A DNA stretch of 64,000 nt from Athripsodes cinereus (taxonomy: Eukaryota > Arthropoda > Insecta > Trichoptera > Leptoceridae): the NCBI GenBank assembly GCA_947579605.1, contig OX388306.1, positions 3,534,001 through 3,598,000 of the forward strand, in the 5' to 3' direction. Below the pieces are notes generated by a model. It was given only the letters and a program-made list of their open reading frames with translations. It had not been told where the DNA came from and did not search any database. Below are positions 9,870 through 21,106 of this stretch, one piece after another. The position numbers were made by a program, and so were the translations under genes. The stretch's first letter is position 1; each line of letters opens with the position of its first letter.

Positions 9870-12800
9870 TTACTCTATTGGTAGTGGACAGACCTTTACG
9901 ATTGGTCTTGTTATGAAGCCCTTTGCTGTTTGAAGCTCCACTACTCTAATTACTCCGTCGTCTCCTGGATGTAATTTTATAATTCTTGCCAACTTCCATT
10001 GTAAAGGAGGCAAATTATCATCTTTTATTAAAACTAAGTTGTTTAACTTAACGTTGATACGATCAGCTGTCCATTTTGCTCGTTGATGTAGAGTATGTAA
10101 ATATTCAATATGCCAGCGTCTCCAAATTTGCTGACTGAATTTTTTTATCAATTCCCATCTTCCCAATAAATTAGTCTTAGTATTTTCTACACATTTTTCA
10201 GGAATGTTTAACAAAGGTTCTCCTATAATGAAATGCCCTGGTGTTAGGACATCCAAGTCTTCGGGATTATCTGATACGTTACAGATGGGTCTTGAATTTA
10301 GAACTGCTTCTACCTTAGTTGCTAAAGTGTAGAGTTCCTCGAATGTTAACGTTGTCTCTCCAACAACCCTTTTCATGTGAGATTTGATGGACGAAATCGC
10401 CCGTTCCCACAGTCCTCCCATGTGGGGAGCTGCAGCTGGATTCCTATGGAATGTTATTTGTCTTTCTGTTAAGTATTCTGATATATTCTCTACTGTTGAA
10501 TTATCTTGTAAGAATTTGTTAACTTCCTTTAAATGATTTTTTAATCCTACGAAATTCATGCCCCCATCAGAATAAAAGTCTGAACACAGTCCTCTCCTAG
10601 ATATGAATCTATCTAATGCTGCTAAGAATGCTGAAGAAGATAAATCTGAAACAATTTCAATATGTACGGCTTTTGTAACCATACAAATAAACAAACATAT
10701 GTACGCTTTCTGTATTTTTGAATTACGTAATGTAGAAGACTTGATGAAGTAAGGTCCAGCTAGATCACATCCAGTTTTTAAAAAGATTCTTGCTTGACTT
10801 ACTCTGACTTGCGGCAACGTTGCCATCAATGGTTCTATATTCTTAGGTTTTGTGCGAAAACATCTAATGCACTGATGAATAACTCGACGAACTATGCTTC
10901 GTCCAGAAATAATCCAATATCTCTGTCGTATATTAGACAATGTTAGTGATGGACCTGCATGTAAAATTAGAGTGTGATAATATTTAACAATTAACAAGGT
11001 GAAATTATGAGATTTTGGTAAGACGATTGGATGTTTTGCCTCGTATGATAATGTGGATTTATGTAATCTTCCATCTATTCGTATGATACCACTTGAATCA
11101 AGAAATGGTCTTAACTTACAAAATGTAGTACGATGACTCATATTACGCTTTATTAACTTGATATCCTTCGAAAATTCTACTGATTGTACATGTTTAATGA
11201 GTTTTACTAAAGCATCCTTCCATTCAACGGCAGTTATGTATCCTGATCGCTTATTCCTTTTGTTTCGTATGTTATGAATAAATCTCATACAATAGGCTGT
11301 TATTCTAACAAGTTTAGAAAACGAACTAAACTTCTCCAAAATATCCCAACTGGTATGATTTTCTACAATGTGAACTAATGCTGTATCTGGTACAATGTCT
11401 TCAACAATTTGTTTAGATGTAATATTCTCTATTGGCCATTCAGAAGGAGATTTGAATAACATTGGTGGCTTCCACCAAAGTTTGTGATTTATCAAGTGAC
11501 TTGGTGATAAGCCGCGTGACGCACAATCTGACGGATTAGAAGACGATGGTATATATCTCCATATGTTTATATCACACATAGAATGAATTTGTGATACTCT
11601 GTTGGCTTCAAATGATTTCAATTTGTGAAGAGGTGTACGTAACCACGAAAGTGCGACTTTTGAATCACACCACGCATATACAGATGAAATATGAATAAAT
11701 TCAAAAATATTTTGAATATAACTCAATGATTTTGAAAGTAAGTGAACACCGCAGAGTTCCATTCTTGGAATAGATAATTTTTGTTTAACAGGTGCTAACT
11801 TTGACTTTCCCATTAATAAATTAACATCTATGTTTCCTTGCTGATCTTCTGAACGTAGATATATTGCTATTGCGAAACCCTTCTCAGATGCATCTGAAAA
11901 ACCATGCAGTTGATAATCTACATTCTTTTCCAATGAAACTACACATCTGTAGATTTTAATGTTTTGTATTTCACCTAATTGAAAGATGAACTGCTTCCAT
12001 TTGTCTGAAATATGATTGGAGATTATGTCATCCCAACCTATTTTTAAGAGCCAAATCTCTTGGAGTATAGATTTTGCGTAAAATGTGACAGGTGTCAACC
12101 ATCCGCAAGGGTCGTAAAGCCTTGCTATGTTTGATAAAATTGCTCGTTTTGTTATGGCCGTGTTTTGTATATTCACATTATACTTAAAGTAATCACCTGA
12201 TGGAATCCACTGAATACCTAATACTTTAATACCTATATCACATTCTGAATCAAAGGATTGAATTTCTTGACAGCATTCACTAGGTATATCGTACAGAAAC
12301 TCCTTGCTGTTGCTAGCGAACTTGCGTAGTTCGAAGCCGGCTTTTGCTAGGAGATCTATTAATTCTGTTTTGTATTCAAGGGCCTGTTGAAGGTTGTCCG
12401 CTCCGCAGATAAAATCATCCACGTATATTTGATTTTGAATGATCCTACTAGCATTTGGATGTGAAGTTTGTCCTTCTCTTGCTAACTGTAATAAACACCT
12501 ATTGGCTAGGTAAGGTGATGAAGTGATACCAAATGTAACTGTTGTAAGTCTAAAAACTTGTAATGGTTTGTCTGGTGAATCTCTCCAGAAAATTCCATGA
12601 TAATTCCGATCATCAGGATGCATGCATATTTGCCTAAACATCATACGTGCGTCGCATATAAATGCTACCTGATGTTGACGAAATCTTAGTAGAACATCTG
12701 CTATATTCTTTTGAAGTTTCGGCCCTGCCATGATAACGTCATTTAAAGAATATCCGTTACTACTCCTCATAGACGCATCAAAAACGACTCGAACACACGT

Positions 12801-14963
12801 TGTTGAAAGTGTATTTTTCACAACACAGTGGTGAGGCAGAAAATATTTGATTTCAGATATGTTGGCTTTTTCCATGTGGTTTAACTTTAAATATTCATTT
12901 ATAACTTGTGTATATTCTACTTTTAGAGCCGAATCCTTCTCAAGACGATTTTCCAATGAATAAAATCTTTTAAGAGCAAGATTTTTCGTTTCTCCTAGTT
13001 CCGGAGTAATATCCCTAAAGGGTAGTCGCGCCACGAATCGACCCTCCTTTGTTCTTGATATTGATCTTGAAAAATGTTCTTCACACTTCTCATCTTCTGG
13101 ACTAACTGCTGTGATGTCTGGAACCTGCTCCAGTTCCCTGAAGTTTTGAATCAGAGTATCCAATGTAACTGCATGTGTTACTTGATTATTGCCTTTTGAA
13201 ATATCGTTAGGTAGCTTCCCTATAATTACCCAACCAAATATTGTAGAATAAGCTGATGGTAATGTGGAGTCCAGTGTAATTTTTTCTCCATTCATAATCT
13301 CATTGAAAATATCTCCTCCTAATAATATGTCTATAGGACGTGAGATATGAAAATCTTTGTCTGCAAGATTGAGACCAGGAAATTTATTGTAAACATCCGA
13401 ACTAATATTTTGCAATGGCAAATCCTTTGTAATCCTCTTCATACTGCATGTAATAATATCAAGTTGTGGTTCTTGACTGTGAACAGGTTTGATTGTACAC
13501 CTGATTTGATAATTAAGATACTGAGAATTTTCTCCACCTACTCCCGTAATTGATATTGCTGCTCGTTCTCTCTTTAATTTGAGTCGTTGCACACACGCTT
13601 CTGAGATAATGGAACATGTACTACCTGGATCCACTAAACCCCGAATTTCATGAAAATGGCCTTGTTCATCTCTAATATGTAACATGGTTGTACCTACAAT
13701 GACGTTGCATAATTTGACTGTTGATTGTAATGATGTTTGTAAACATGTACCTGTCACTGTATGAGTTTCAGGTTCTCTATGTGGAGAAGAAGAAGAAGTA
13801 TCAATGCTGCTTGCATGTACTCTATCTACGTGTAATAGGCTATTGTGCTTCCCACTGCACACTTTACATCTCTTGTTAGATGTGCATTGTTGCACCCTGT
13901 GTGGATGTAAGCAGTTCCAACAAAGATTAGATTTCTTAATTAATTTATTTCTCTCATGTACGTCCATATTCCTGAATGTGGAACATGCAAACACATAATG
14001 CTCTCCGTTGCAACAAATACATTTGGTGTGTGTCTTCGATACAACTGATACTTGATGTTTCGTAAATGTATTACGCTCCCTGGGTTGATAACTGCATGCC
14101 TCGTTTGCTTTGCAATGTTTTTCTAAAAAATCTACCAATTGAGAAAATGTAGGCATTTCATCATTTGAATATTGTAATTCAAATTTATTACGCAATTCTA
14201 TGGGTAACTTCTTCAATGTTAAATGTAGTAAAATGAATGATTCTCCACTAAAATTAAACTTCATTGATTTCAATGCTAAAACATTCTGATTGATAATGTC
14301 TAGAAAATTACGTAATGTAGTTTTAGCATTAAGTTGTACTGATAATAATGCGTCCAAATGCTTTTCAGAAATGATACGTGTATTATAATATCTATTCTCC
14401 AAGATACTGAATGCTACTGAATAATTCTCATCACACAATGTCAAATGTCTTATCAATTGTAAAGCATCCTCTTTGAGACAGCTCATTAAATAATGCATTT
14501 TTTGAATAGGCTTTAATGTAGGATCATCATGAATGAGACTTCTAAAAATGTTTCTAAAGTTGATATACTCTGTAATTTTACCCGAAAAACTAGGAATTTG
14601 AATGTTCGGAATATGAAATCTATTATGCGAATTTATTTCTGGTTTTATATCAGTATCGACTTTCTGTTCTAAATTTTGTTTGTAGTATCTATTATAAACA
14701 GATTTTGTAGAATAAATCTTTTCTTCATAATCCTGATAAATAGCCATATGCATTTCTTTATCAAAACCTGCCTTTTTTGCAGCTTCAACTGAAATATAAC
14801 ACTTAAGAAATTCCTCATAATTTTTCTCAAGATCTTCGTAACGTGTTAAAAAAGCCGTCTTTATTGTTGGATCATTATAATTTGCTTCATTAATACTAGC
14901 AGATATTTCGCACAATTTATCAAGAGACATCCTTGATAAATTAAATTTGATTTCAGCTGACAT
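9870..14963 (-). CDS. BEL/Pao Gag-Pol polyprotein, 1697 aa, intact
   Basis: Single frame, ATG at 14963. Domains in order: Gag (1-300); zinc knuckles C315-C318-H322-C327, C348-C351-H355-C360 and a C366/C369/H373 group; aspartic protease with D445 in a DPGS box, where many relatives have DSG or DQG; reverse transcriptase (about 690-950) with D771 and the YVDD box at 847-850; RNase H with D1024, E1069 and D1100. The integrase has H1330/H1335 and C1365/C1368 as its zinc finger, then D1400, D1466 and E1520 (GGLWE) as the catalytic triad. The end (about 1640-1697) is the usual BEL integrase tail. Length is normal and no stop or frameshift is present. It acts in cytoplasmic virus-like particles and then the nucleus. 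The Pro after the protease Asp is the one odd residue. Confidence 0.95.
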   Translation of the reverse strand: MSAEIKFNLSRMSLDKLCEISASINEANYNDPTIKTAFLTRYEDLEKNYEEFLKCYISVEAAKKAGFDKEMHMAIYQDYEEKIYSTKSVYNRYYKQNLEQKVDTDIKPEINSHNRFHIPNIQIPSFSGKITEYINFRNIFRSLIHDDPTLKPIQKMHYLMSCLKEDALQLIRHLTLCDENYSVAFSILENRYYNTRIISEKHLDALLSVQLNAKTTLRNFLDIINQNVLALKSMKFNFSGESFILLHLTLKKLPIELRNKFELQYSNDEMPTFSQLVDFLEKHCKANEACSYQPRERNTFTKHQVSVVSKTHTKCICCNGEHYVFACSTFRNMDVHERNKLIKKSNLCWNCLHPHRVQQCTSNKRCKVCSGKHNSLLHVDRVHASSIDTSSSSPHREPETHTVTGTCLQTSLQSTVKLCNVIVGTTMLHIRDEQGHFHEIRGLVDPGSTCSIISEACVQRLKLKRERAAISITGVGGENSQYLNYQIRCTIKPVHSQEPQLDIITCSMKRITKDLPLQNISSDVYNKFPGLNLADKDFHISRPIDILLGGDIFNEIMNGEKITLDSTLPSAYSTIFGWVIIGKLPNDISKGNNQVTHAVTLDTLIQNFRELEQVPDITAVSPEDEKCEEHFSRSISRTKEGRFVARLPFRDITPELGETKNLALKRFYSLENRLEKDSALKVEYTQVINEYLKLNHMEKANISEIKYFLPHHCVVKNTLSTTCVRVVFDASMRSSNGYSLNDVIMAGPKLQKNIADVLLRFRQHQVAFICDARMMFRQICMHPDDRNYHGIFWRDSPDKPLQVFRLTTVTFGITSSPYLANRCLLQLAREGQTSHPNASRIIQNQIYVDDFICGADNLQQALEYKTELIDLLAKAGFELRKFASNSKEFLYDIPSECCQEIQSFDSECDIGIKVLGIQWIPSGDYFKYNVNIQNTAITKRAILSNIARLYDPCGWLTPVTFYAKSILQEIWLLKIGWDDIISNHISDKWKQFIFQLGEIQNIKIYRCVVSLEKNVDYQLHGFSDASEKGFAIAIYLRSEDQQGNIDVNLLMGKSKLAPVKQKLSIPRMELCGVHLLSKSLSYIQNIFEFIHISSVYAWCDSKVALSWLRTPLHKLKSFEANRVSQIHSMCDINIWRYIPSSSNPSDCASRGLSPSHLINHKLWWKPPMLFKSPSEWPIENITSKQIVEDIVPDTALVHIVENHTSWDILEKFSSFSKLVRITAYCMRFIHNIRNKRNKRSGYITAVEWKDALVKLIKHVQSVEFSKDIKLIKRNMSHRTTFCKLRPFLDSSGIIRIDGRLHKSTLSYEAKHPIVLPKSHNFTLLIVKYYHTLILHAGPSLTLSNIRQRYWIISGRSIVRRVIHQCIRCFRTKPKNIEPLMATLPQVRVSQARIFLKTGCDLAGPYFIKSSTLRNSKIQKAYICLFICMVTKAVHIEIVSDLSSSAFLAALDRFISRRGLCSDFYSDGGMNFVGLKNHLKEVNKFLQDNSTVENISEYLTERQITFHRNPAAAPHMGGLWERAISSIKSHMKRVVGETTLTFEELYTLATKVEAVLNSRPICNVSDNPEDLDVLTPGHFIIGEPLLNIPEKCVENTKTNLLGRWELIKKFSQQIWRRWHIEYLHTLHQRAKWTADRINVKLNNLVLIKDDNLPPLQWKLARIIKLHPGDDGVIRVVELQTAKGFITRPIVKVCPLPIE

Positions 14964-15272
14964 TTTGAAGTTTGACTGAGTAATACAATAATAAACAAAG
15001 TTATGTCAAAGTGACGTTTAAAAATGTCAATAAATGTAAACAACTAAGATGGCTGCCGTCTTGAATTGCAGCTGATTGCCAACTATGAACTATCTATGGT
15101 TTTCAGTTGAACAGTAATCAAAATCAATGTGAAAAAAAATGCTACCCACAATACTTTGTTGCAATTGAAATATGAATCTACTATGTACCTATGTATGAAG
15201 TATGTATCACTGAATGAATACTAAATGTGCAAATCGCTTTGAAATAAAATAGAAAAAAGGATAACTGTATAC

Positions 15273-15286
15273 GGTAAGAGGGACCA
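15273..15286 (-). promoter_or_regulatory. Candidate tRNA primer-binding site
   Basis: Minus strand TGGTCCCTCTTACC begins 7 nt inside the 5' LTR. Starting with TGG (complement of the tRNA CCA end) is the usual sign. The priming tRNA was not identified. Confidence 0.5.
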
Positions 15287-15293
15287 AAAGGGA

Positions 15294-15708
15294 TGTAGAA
15301 TATTTTCCTGTTAAAAGGCTAAATATCACTACTGAAATTAGTACTGTAGGTTTATAGGAAGCTGTAACTCACCCTAAATTTCTATTTTCTTTCTTGTATA
15401 GCACTTAAACACCTTATATAATTGTTTGTTTTAATATCACTATTTGATTTTTATTATCATTGAATTAGTTTAATTCAACACAATCACTTAATTACACTAT
15501 TGAAACTGTTTGATATATGACTGATATATATGCGTGTGCACATCACCAAAGTTTTCAGCAGAAGAGAGAGTTTTTTGTAACAATTATGTGAGCACACTGG
15601 GGTATAAAGAAGGGAGTGGGGGAAGGATATGCAAAGAAGATTGCACACACAATAAACACCAGTGATACACACACAAAAAAATATTAGATATTGATAATAT
15701 ATCTAACA
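15294..15708 (-). repeat. 5' LTR of the BEL/Pao element
   Basis: 415 bp, one substitution from the 3' LTR. It should hold the promoter for the minus-strand genomic RNA. Confidence 0.95.
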
Positions 15709-15713
15709 TCATG

Positions 15714-16195
15714 TATTAATGAAATTGTTTCAGGAGTACCATCGAGATATGTTATTTACTAGAGACACATTTTCACGTTTCATCTGTTTTTACGTAAGAG
15801 AGGTATCTGAATTTTGTTTTTGATGCCAGACGAAAATAGATATTTTATTTATTTTGGTAGAACACTTGTCGGTTCATACAAATTACAAAACAAAGTAGGT
15901 ATACACACTTATTTCAGAACCAAATCAAAATAAAATAAAAAAAATAAATTTCTAAATGAAATCGGATTTATTAAATTTAAAGTAGGTGCGTTAACGTTGT
16001 GAAAATTAATTTTAATATGAGTTTTAAAAATGTTAAACTAAACACTGCTCTGGAATAATTGGAGATTAATAAATGTCTATCTAACAAAGTGGGCATTACT
16101 ACTTTAACTTCGCCATTGCTTTGTTCTAAAACACCCCCACCTAACATCCCTTAAACTTAAGTATATATATAGACGTTGTTTTCTCCTGTAAATTC
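15714..16195. other. AT-rich gap
   Basis: No gene. An AT-rich stretch near 15840-15905 resembles the end of an old retroposon but is not assignable. Confidence 0.4.
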
Positions 16196-16199
16196 AGTT

Positions 16200-16259
16200 T
16201 ATACTCCGCCCTGATGATGCCAATGTATTGGTGAAAGCACTAGGCGTAATTGTAGTATA
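16200..16259 (+). ncRNA. Hammerhead-ribozyme-like motif (Penelope-element type)
   Basis: All hammerhead parts occur in order. Stem I 5' strand is TATACT + CGCC (16200-16210). The core CTGATGA is at 16211-16217. Stem II hairpin is CCAA/TTGG with a TGTA loop. GAAA is at 16233-16236. A 2-bp stem III follows (AG/CT around CA), then cleavage triplet CTA ending at 16242. Stem I 3' strand is GGCG (16243-16246) + AGTATA (16254-16259), pairing perfectly in both blocks across an internal loop. The departure from the canonical core is one extra U between CTGATGA and stem II, shared by the other motifs here. Minimal hammerheads with a very short stem III are known from Penelope-like retroelements. Activity is not shown. 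Confidence 0.55.
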
Positions 16260-16315
16260 CTTTGGTAGACATTAATGTGAAACATAAAACAGTGTTTTTT
16301 TATATTTTATATTAT

Positions 16316-16432
16316 TCATCATCATCATCATCGCCCTCAACGCTCCTCTCGGGAGCACAGGGCAGAAACCAGCCTCCTCCATTCAGAGCTTCTTTGTGCC
16401 AATTGCATCACCTCTTCCCACGACATTCCTTT
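16316..16432 (-). pseudogene. LINE family D 3' fragment (D2)
   Basis: Starts with a (CAT)n tail, then the D 3' end with the GCTCC/GGAGC hairpin and SALCSREER-type coding residues on the minus strand. Same sequence as 30289-30420. Confidence 0.65.
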
Positions 16433-16439
16433 ATATTAT

Positions 16440-17205
16440 TAAACACTGTTTAATTTTCACGTACCTATGATTATTTAGTCAATTAATAATGACTAAATTC
16501 TAATTCAGCATTATGACCCTTGAAATGCGCCTTTACGGTAGCTTTCTCCATCAAAGCGCATTTCTTGAATTAAACAATTTTGAATTTTGTTTAAAGGACT
16601 TTGTGTTTTTAAATAATAATTTGCGAGATTGTTCCATTTTGGAGAACTTATTGTTGAAAATGACAAGAATCTTAATGCTTTTCTTTAAAATGATTGGCAT
16701 CTAGGTATCTGTAAATATTCATTAACGTCCAGGTCACATTTTTTTTAATTCCTGATTTTTCCATTTTCGACGAAAAACATCCCAACACAAAAAAACATGT
16801 CAATCGAAAAGAAAATCTAGGGTCTTTTATAATAAAGAAAGAGTCCATTCAAAGTGGTACTTAAATTATTCATTACTAGCTATCTAGACCGCCTATTTTT
16901 TCGTGAAAGTCATTCATTTAAGATTATAATGTTTTATCTAAATGACGAATCATTGCATCACGGTGGATAATTATGTCCGTTTCTTATTCCATGACTCCCG
17001 AGTCGTATTATGTGGCATTCGAACCACCAGAGATAGCCGCTGCAATCAGCAACATTTATTTTACCTACAAGCAGCGCCACCATGCGGCATATAGTTTCTT
17101 TTGAGCTATCAACAACGCACAGTCGAACTATTTTTCCTAATGAAAATTATCAGTGAAGAGCGTCAACACGTGGAGATTGTATACATTTTCCATTAAATAA
17201 TATAA
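16440..17205. other. Intergenic gap
   Basis: No supported gene. A less AT-rich patch near 16980-17130 has no recognised motif. Confidence 0.4.
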
Positions 17206-17212
17206 TTATACA

Positions 17213-18474
17213 TACATACATACCATCACGCCGTTTCCCTTGCGGGGTAGGCAGAAAGGATCCAGCGCCACTTCCTTCTATCCTTGCATACATCTTTCGC
17301 TTCCGTCACTGTCATACAATTCCTCATGCATGCTCTCCTGTTCAATGTGCTCAACACGTGACCGTCCTGTAGGATTTGATTTAAATGATCTTGCCATTTT
17401 ATTCTCGGACGTCCACGTCTCGGAGCACCATTCCTCTCAGCCAGATATATCTTTCTGGTCGTTCTGTTCTCATTCATTCTTTCCACGTGCCCAAACCATC
17501 GTAACTTATTTACATTCATCCTTGTAACCACACCAACTTTCATTCCACATTCCTTTCGTATATCACTGTTACGCACACGATCTCTCAGACTTTTACCACA
17601 CATCCTTCTCAACGATCTCATTTCCACTAAATTTATGCCACTTTCATCCTTCTATAACCATGTCCACGTCTCACTTACATACATGAGTGTTGGCACTAAA
17701 ATAGCAGAGTGCACCAACCTTTTAGCTGTGGTAGATATGTTTCTATTTGCAATTATTGGTCGGATTGCACCATTTACCTTATTACCAGCAACTTTTCTCC
17801 TTTCAATATCGATTTCACACTTCCCATCTCTTGTGAACAAAGTATCCAAGTACACACATTTGTCAACTTGCTCTAACACTTCGTTGTCAATCGTTATCTG
17901 GCATACTGTTCTCTCACTTCCTCTTTCTAACACCATAATTTTTGTCTTTTTTGCATTCATTCTTAATCCATTCATCGCGCAATTTTCATACACACACGTC
18001 ATCATTCGCTGTAGATCACTTTCACATTCAGCCATCAATACCAAATCATCGGCAAACAATAATGCCCTTGCATTCATCCCATTCAAATCAACACCTACAT
18101 TCATCTCTTTCAATGGACGAATACAATGATAAATGTATAGGTTAAAAAGCCATGGCGACATAACGCACCCTTGTTTGACTCCTTTGGTCAGTGTGAACCA
18201 TTCCGACAGGTTATTATTCACTCTAGCACACGCAGAGCTTCCTGTATATAGGGACGCAATGGCGCGAATTAGCCGACAACCCACCCCACACATTGATAGT
18301 ACTTGCCACTTTTTTTCACGATCTACTCATATATCATAAGCCTTTTCGAGATCAACAAACGCGCAAAAAAGCTTCTGGTGTTTCTCCAGGAGCTTCTCTG
18401 TCACCATTCGCAAAGAGAAAATCTGATCCACACTTCCTCTACCACTCTGAAAGGCACCTTGTACATCCCATTAT
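17213..18474 (-). pseudogene. LINE family A copy A2, half-length, one stop codon
   Basis: The minus strand encodes the second half of a LINE reverse transcriptase, from GAFQSGRG / CAFVDLEKAY (about 18460-18350, containing catalytic motif A) through the ARALLFADDLVLMAE box (FADD) to the C-terminal LRWFGHVERM, GRPRIKWQDHLNQIL and LSAYPARETA. It ends in the 3' stem-loop and a (GTAT)n tail (about 17205-17225). Only one in-frame lesion was seen across the main frame downstream of 18293: TAG at 17652-17654 where other copies have Lys (WLKKDES). Sequence near 18293-18350 appears frameshifted. The N-terminal endonuclease and fingers are absent. The homology stops just after a Trp-Asp-Val codon triplet, the same point as copy B1. 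Confidence 0.8.
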
Positions 18475-19632
18475 ATATTATAATCACTTACACATATTTT
18501 TGGAATCTTTTTGTAATAAACATTCTTAAATATTCTAAAAATATCTATCGATTATTAAAAATACAAGTAAGGCAGAGCCATCTGTTCTGTGCAAATTGTG
18601 AGAAAAATGCCCATTTACTCGTAATCTGTTGTTAAAGTAGGTATTGTTATTGTTCAATAATAAATATGAATAATGCACATTTATTATCCAGGAATACGCT
18701 CAATTTTCAATCAATAGAAATTGTTTTTTTTCTGTTCTTATGCTTATAAATACATAAACAAACAGACTGAAATATTTTACGGATTTTCATAGATAGGTGC
18801 TTACCACTTTTATGATGAAAATTTATTTCGCCCTTCTTGATGTTTCTTTCTTCCTTATTTATTATTTTGTTTTTTTTATTCTCATGAAAATAAGCTGACA
18901 TTGAAGAGATGTAGGATAAAATGAGTCAAGTGCAAATGATTGATGTAAGGAAATTGTATAGCACGTGCCTAGAGGGTCTTTTGACCGATAAGAGTAACAA
19001 GTACTACTAACTGAATATTATAAAAGTATTCAAAAAATAAATATTTATTTAAATCCGTGTATTTTCTCATATTCCTTTATATCGCTTACGCTAACATTGT
19101 GTAATAAATTTTCTCATTCCTCAGGGATTTTTGTGGAACCTTTTTTTTACTATCAAATATGTCTCAAATAATCAGATGTTTAATTTGGATCTATTAGGAT
19201 AACATAATCATTTAGAGAAACATAGGTTTGTGGATTCGAACGATTTATATATATTTTGTTACTTTCACTTAAGCTTCCACTGATTCCAGTTACAATTTCG
19301 CATAAGGAAGATATTCGAACTGTTTTACTTTATTCTCTTTCACCCATTGGCGCTGTTTTGAATTACAGGATGTCAGTTAAAAGACGTTTTCTTCAGATTT
19401 ACATATGGATGGAAATGACATTACCCAACACTCTTGTCCAAACTGAAAAGGGATTCATTGAATATGTTTGACTTTGAGGCAGTGATTCAATTTCTTCCTT
19501 CAAAGAGTTTAAACTTCGGAATAGTTGGTAGTTTATTTTACGATCAATATAAAGTGGTCAAATATATTTCAAATTAAAGACCCAATAAACATAATGGTGT
19601 CCCTCAAACTGGTGAAATCCGTTTCTGTAGAT
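18475..19632. other. AT-rich gap
   Basis: No supported gene; small ORFs such as 19256-19471 have no recognisable domain. Confidence 0.45.
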
Positions 19633-19639
19633 GAATTTT

Positions 19640-20010
19640 CGTAGATATATGCAGATGATTTAGTATTTATGACTGAGAATATAAATGACAAACAAACTAT
19701 TTTTTTATGTGTATAGTACATACCTAAATATGATATTATACTTGTTGTATGAATAGGTTAAAAATTAATGCGAAGACGGATGTGTTTGGGTATGAAACAG
19801 AGAACGAAAGAACGATTTACGAAGTAAAGATTGGTGATGAATGTTTGGAGCAAATTAATGAGTATGAATATTTAGGAAACTTGTTTGCGAAAGATGTAAA
19901 ATACGATATGAAATAATCGAACGAACACTTTTTAAGAACGGGCACGTATTGTGTAAGAGAAATCGGCGTACATATATGCATGAATGTGCAAGAAACGAAA
20001 AAATATGCTG
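19640..20010 (+). pseudogene. LINE B fragment B5, degenerate
   Basis: The plus strand carries YADDLVFMTEN (catalytic YADD box) near 19650, then after an insertion NRLKINAKTDVF, KIGDECLEQINEYEYLGNLF. After a deletion it jumps to VKERNRR-like residues near 19950. Frameshifted and dead. Confidence 0.65.
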
Positions 20011-20051
20011 TACAAAAATAGATGATTTAAAATAAAACACTGTATTACTTT

Positions 20052-20213
20052 CACTGTGCTATACTATACCCTCACGCCGTGTCCCAAGTGGGGTAGACAG
20101 AGAGAACGGAAAGCCAAATAGATATCTACCTTCGTTTCCTTCACATTTATAAAATTTCTCATGCACGCACGTCGGTTCCTCTTATTCAACACACGGCCAT
20201 CCATAAGGACATA
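20052..20213 (-). pseudogene. LINE B 3' fragment B4
   Basis: Begins with TATAC repeats and the B stem-loop (CCCAAGTGGGG on plus), then the last ~45 codons of the B protein on the minus strand. Tail-to-tail with B5. Confidence 0.7.
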
Positions 20214-20925
20214 AGAATTCATAAGAATATAGTGCTTTATTCAAGATCTATTTTAAATCTATTTAAAATTTACTTTCAAAAAGTTATTCCAAGTAATATA
20301 CAATCATTAAAAATATATTTGTTTGGCGTTACATTATCTTTACAATGTATGAATGTTGGGAATGGAAGGCGACTGAGCGAGTGTATTGTTGTAAGTTTAG
20401 TAAGTAAGTTAGACTAAAATTTATGTTTGTTATAAGTTATTTTTAAGGTATAATTATAACTTTATAAAATTAAATAAATAAATCTCTTCTACTCCACTTG
20501 GATTATGGCGCAAAGGTATAGATATATAAATTCTTTGGAAAATTTTCTTCTGTGCGCCATTAAAATTGTTTTACAAAGTTGTAAAAATAACATATTTATT
20601 AGGTACATCGATCATGTAATAATTATTTTCACATCCCATATTGCACAAGACACATCCGCTAACCACAACTATGTAGCTACATAGGTACTGCACCATTACA
20701 ACTTGTTCTATGATTCGATTAAGCAGCATGCCGCTATGTAGCTGTTAATAAACATTGTATGCAGTATGGTGCAACTAGTTACCTAATATTCAGTATTGAG
20801 TATTAACCAATACATGAATTCCTCATTAATAAGGTATGTTTATCGTGCAGCATGACACGTTGTATCAAAACACTAATATTCATGGTAGCAGCTTTCTATA
20901 TTTATCGCAAACGGCATATTGAGGA
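20214..20925. other. Intergenic gap
   Basis: No supported gene. Sequence up to about 20485 ends in TAAATAAATAAAT and may be the tail of an unidentified retroposon. Confidence 0.35.
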
Positions 20926-20929
20926 AAGG

Positions 20930-21105
20930 AGAATTTGTCTGAAAGAAGAGTTGTGAGGAAGCGCGGGCGTCCGATAGAACTACGTGGCTTGATCACTTGG
21001 ATCAAATTCTCAAGGATCACCGTGTGCTGAATAAGGGGAATCAATGAGCGTGTATGAGAAATTGTATGAATGTTAAAAAAGCGAAATAAGCATGTAGGGA
21101 TAGAT
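20930..21105 (+). pseudogene. LINE B fragment B6
   Basis: The plus strand matches the C-terminal part of the B protein (ERRVVRKRGRP, TWLDHLDQIL, MRNCMNV) with frameshifts. Confidence 0.6.
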
Positions 21106-21106
21106 T

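Larger units (their letters stand above)
9206..15708 (-). mobile_element. Complete BEL/Pao LTR retrotransposon
   Basis: A 6503-bp element on the minus strand. It has 415-bp terminal repeats (9206-9620, 15294-15708), a 5-bp target duplication TCATG (9201-9205 and 15709-15713), a primer-binding-like site, a purine tract and one intact Gag-Pol frame. The LTRs are identical except at 9475/15563 (T versus A), so the insertion is recent. No env-like frame follows pol. All expected parts for autonomous retrotransposition are present. Confidence 0.95.

Noticed and set aside
13347..13998. Plus-strand ORFs inside the BEL/Pao element
   Set aside because: Antisense to intact Gag-Pol.
9396..15672. Two near-identical 62-codon ORFs (9396-9584 and 15484-15672)
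   Set aside because: They lie wholly within the two LTRs, so their similarity only reflects LTR identity.
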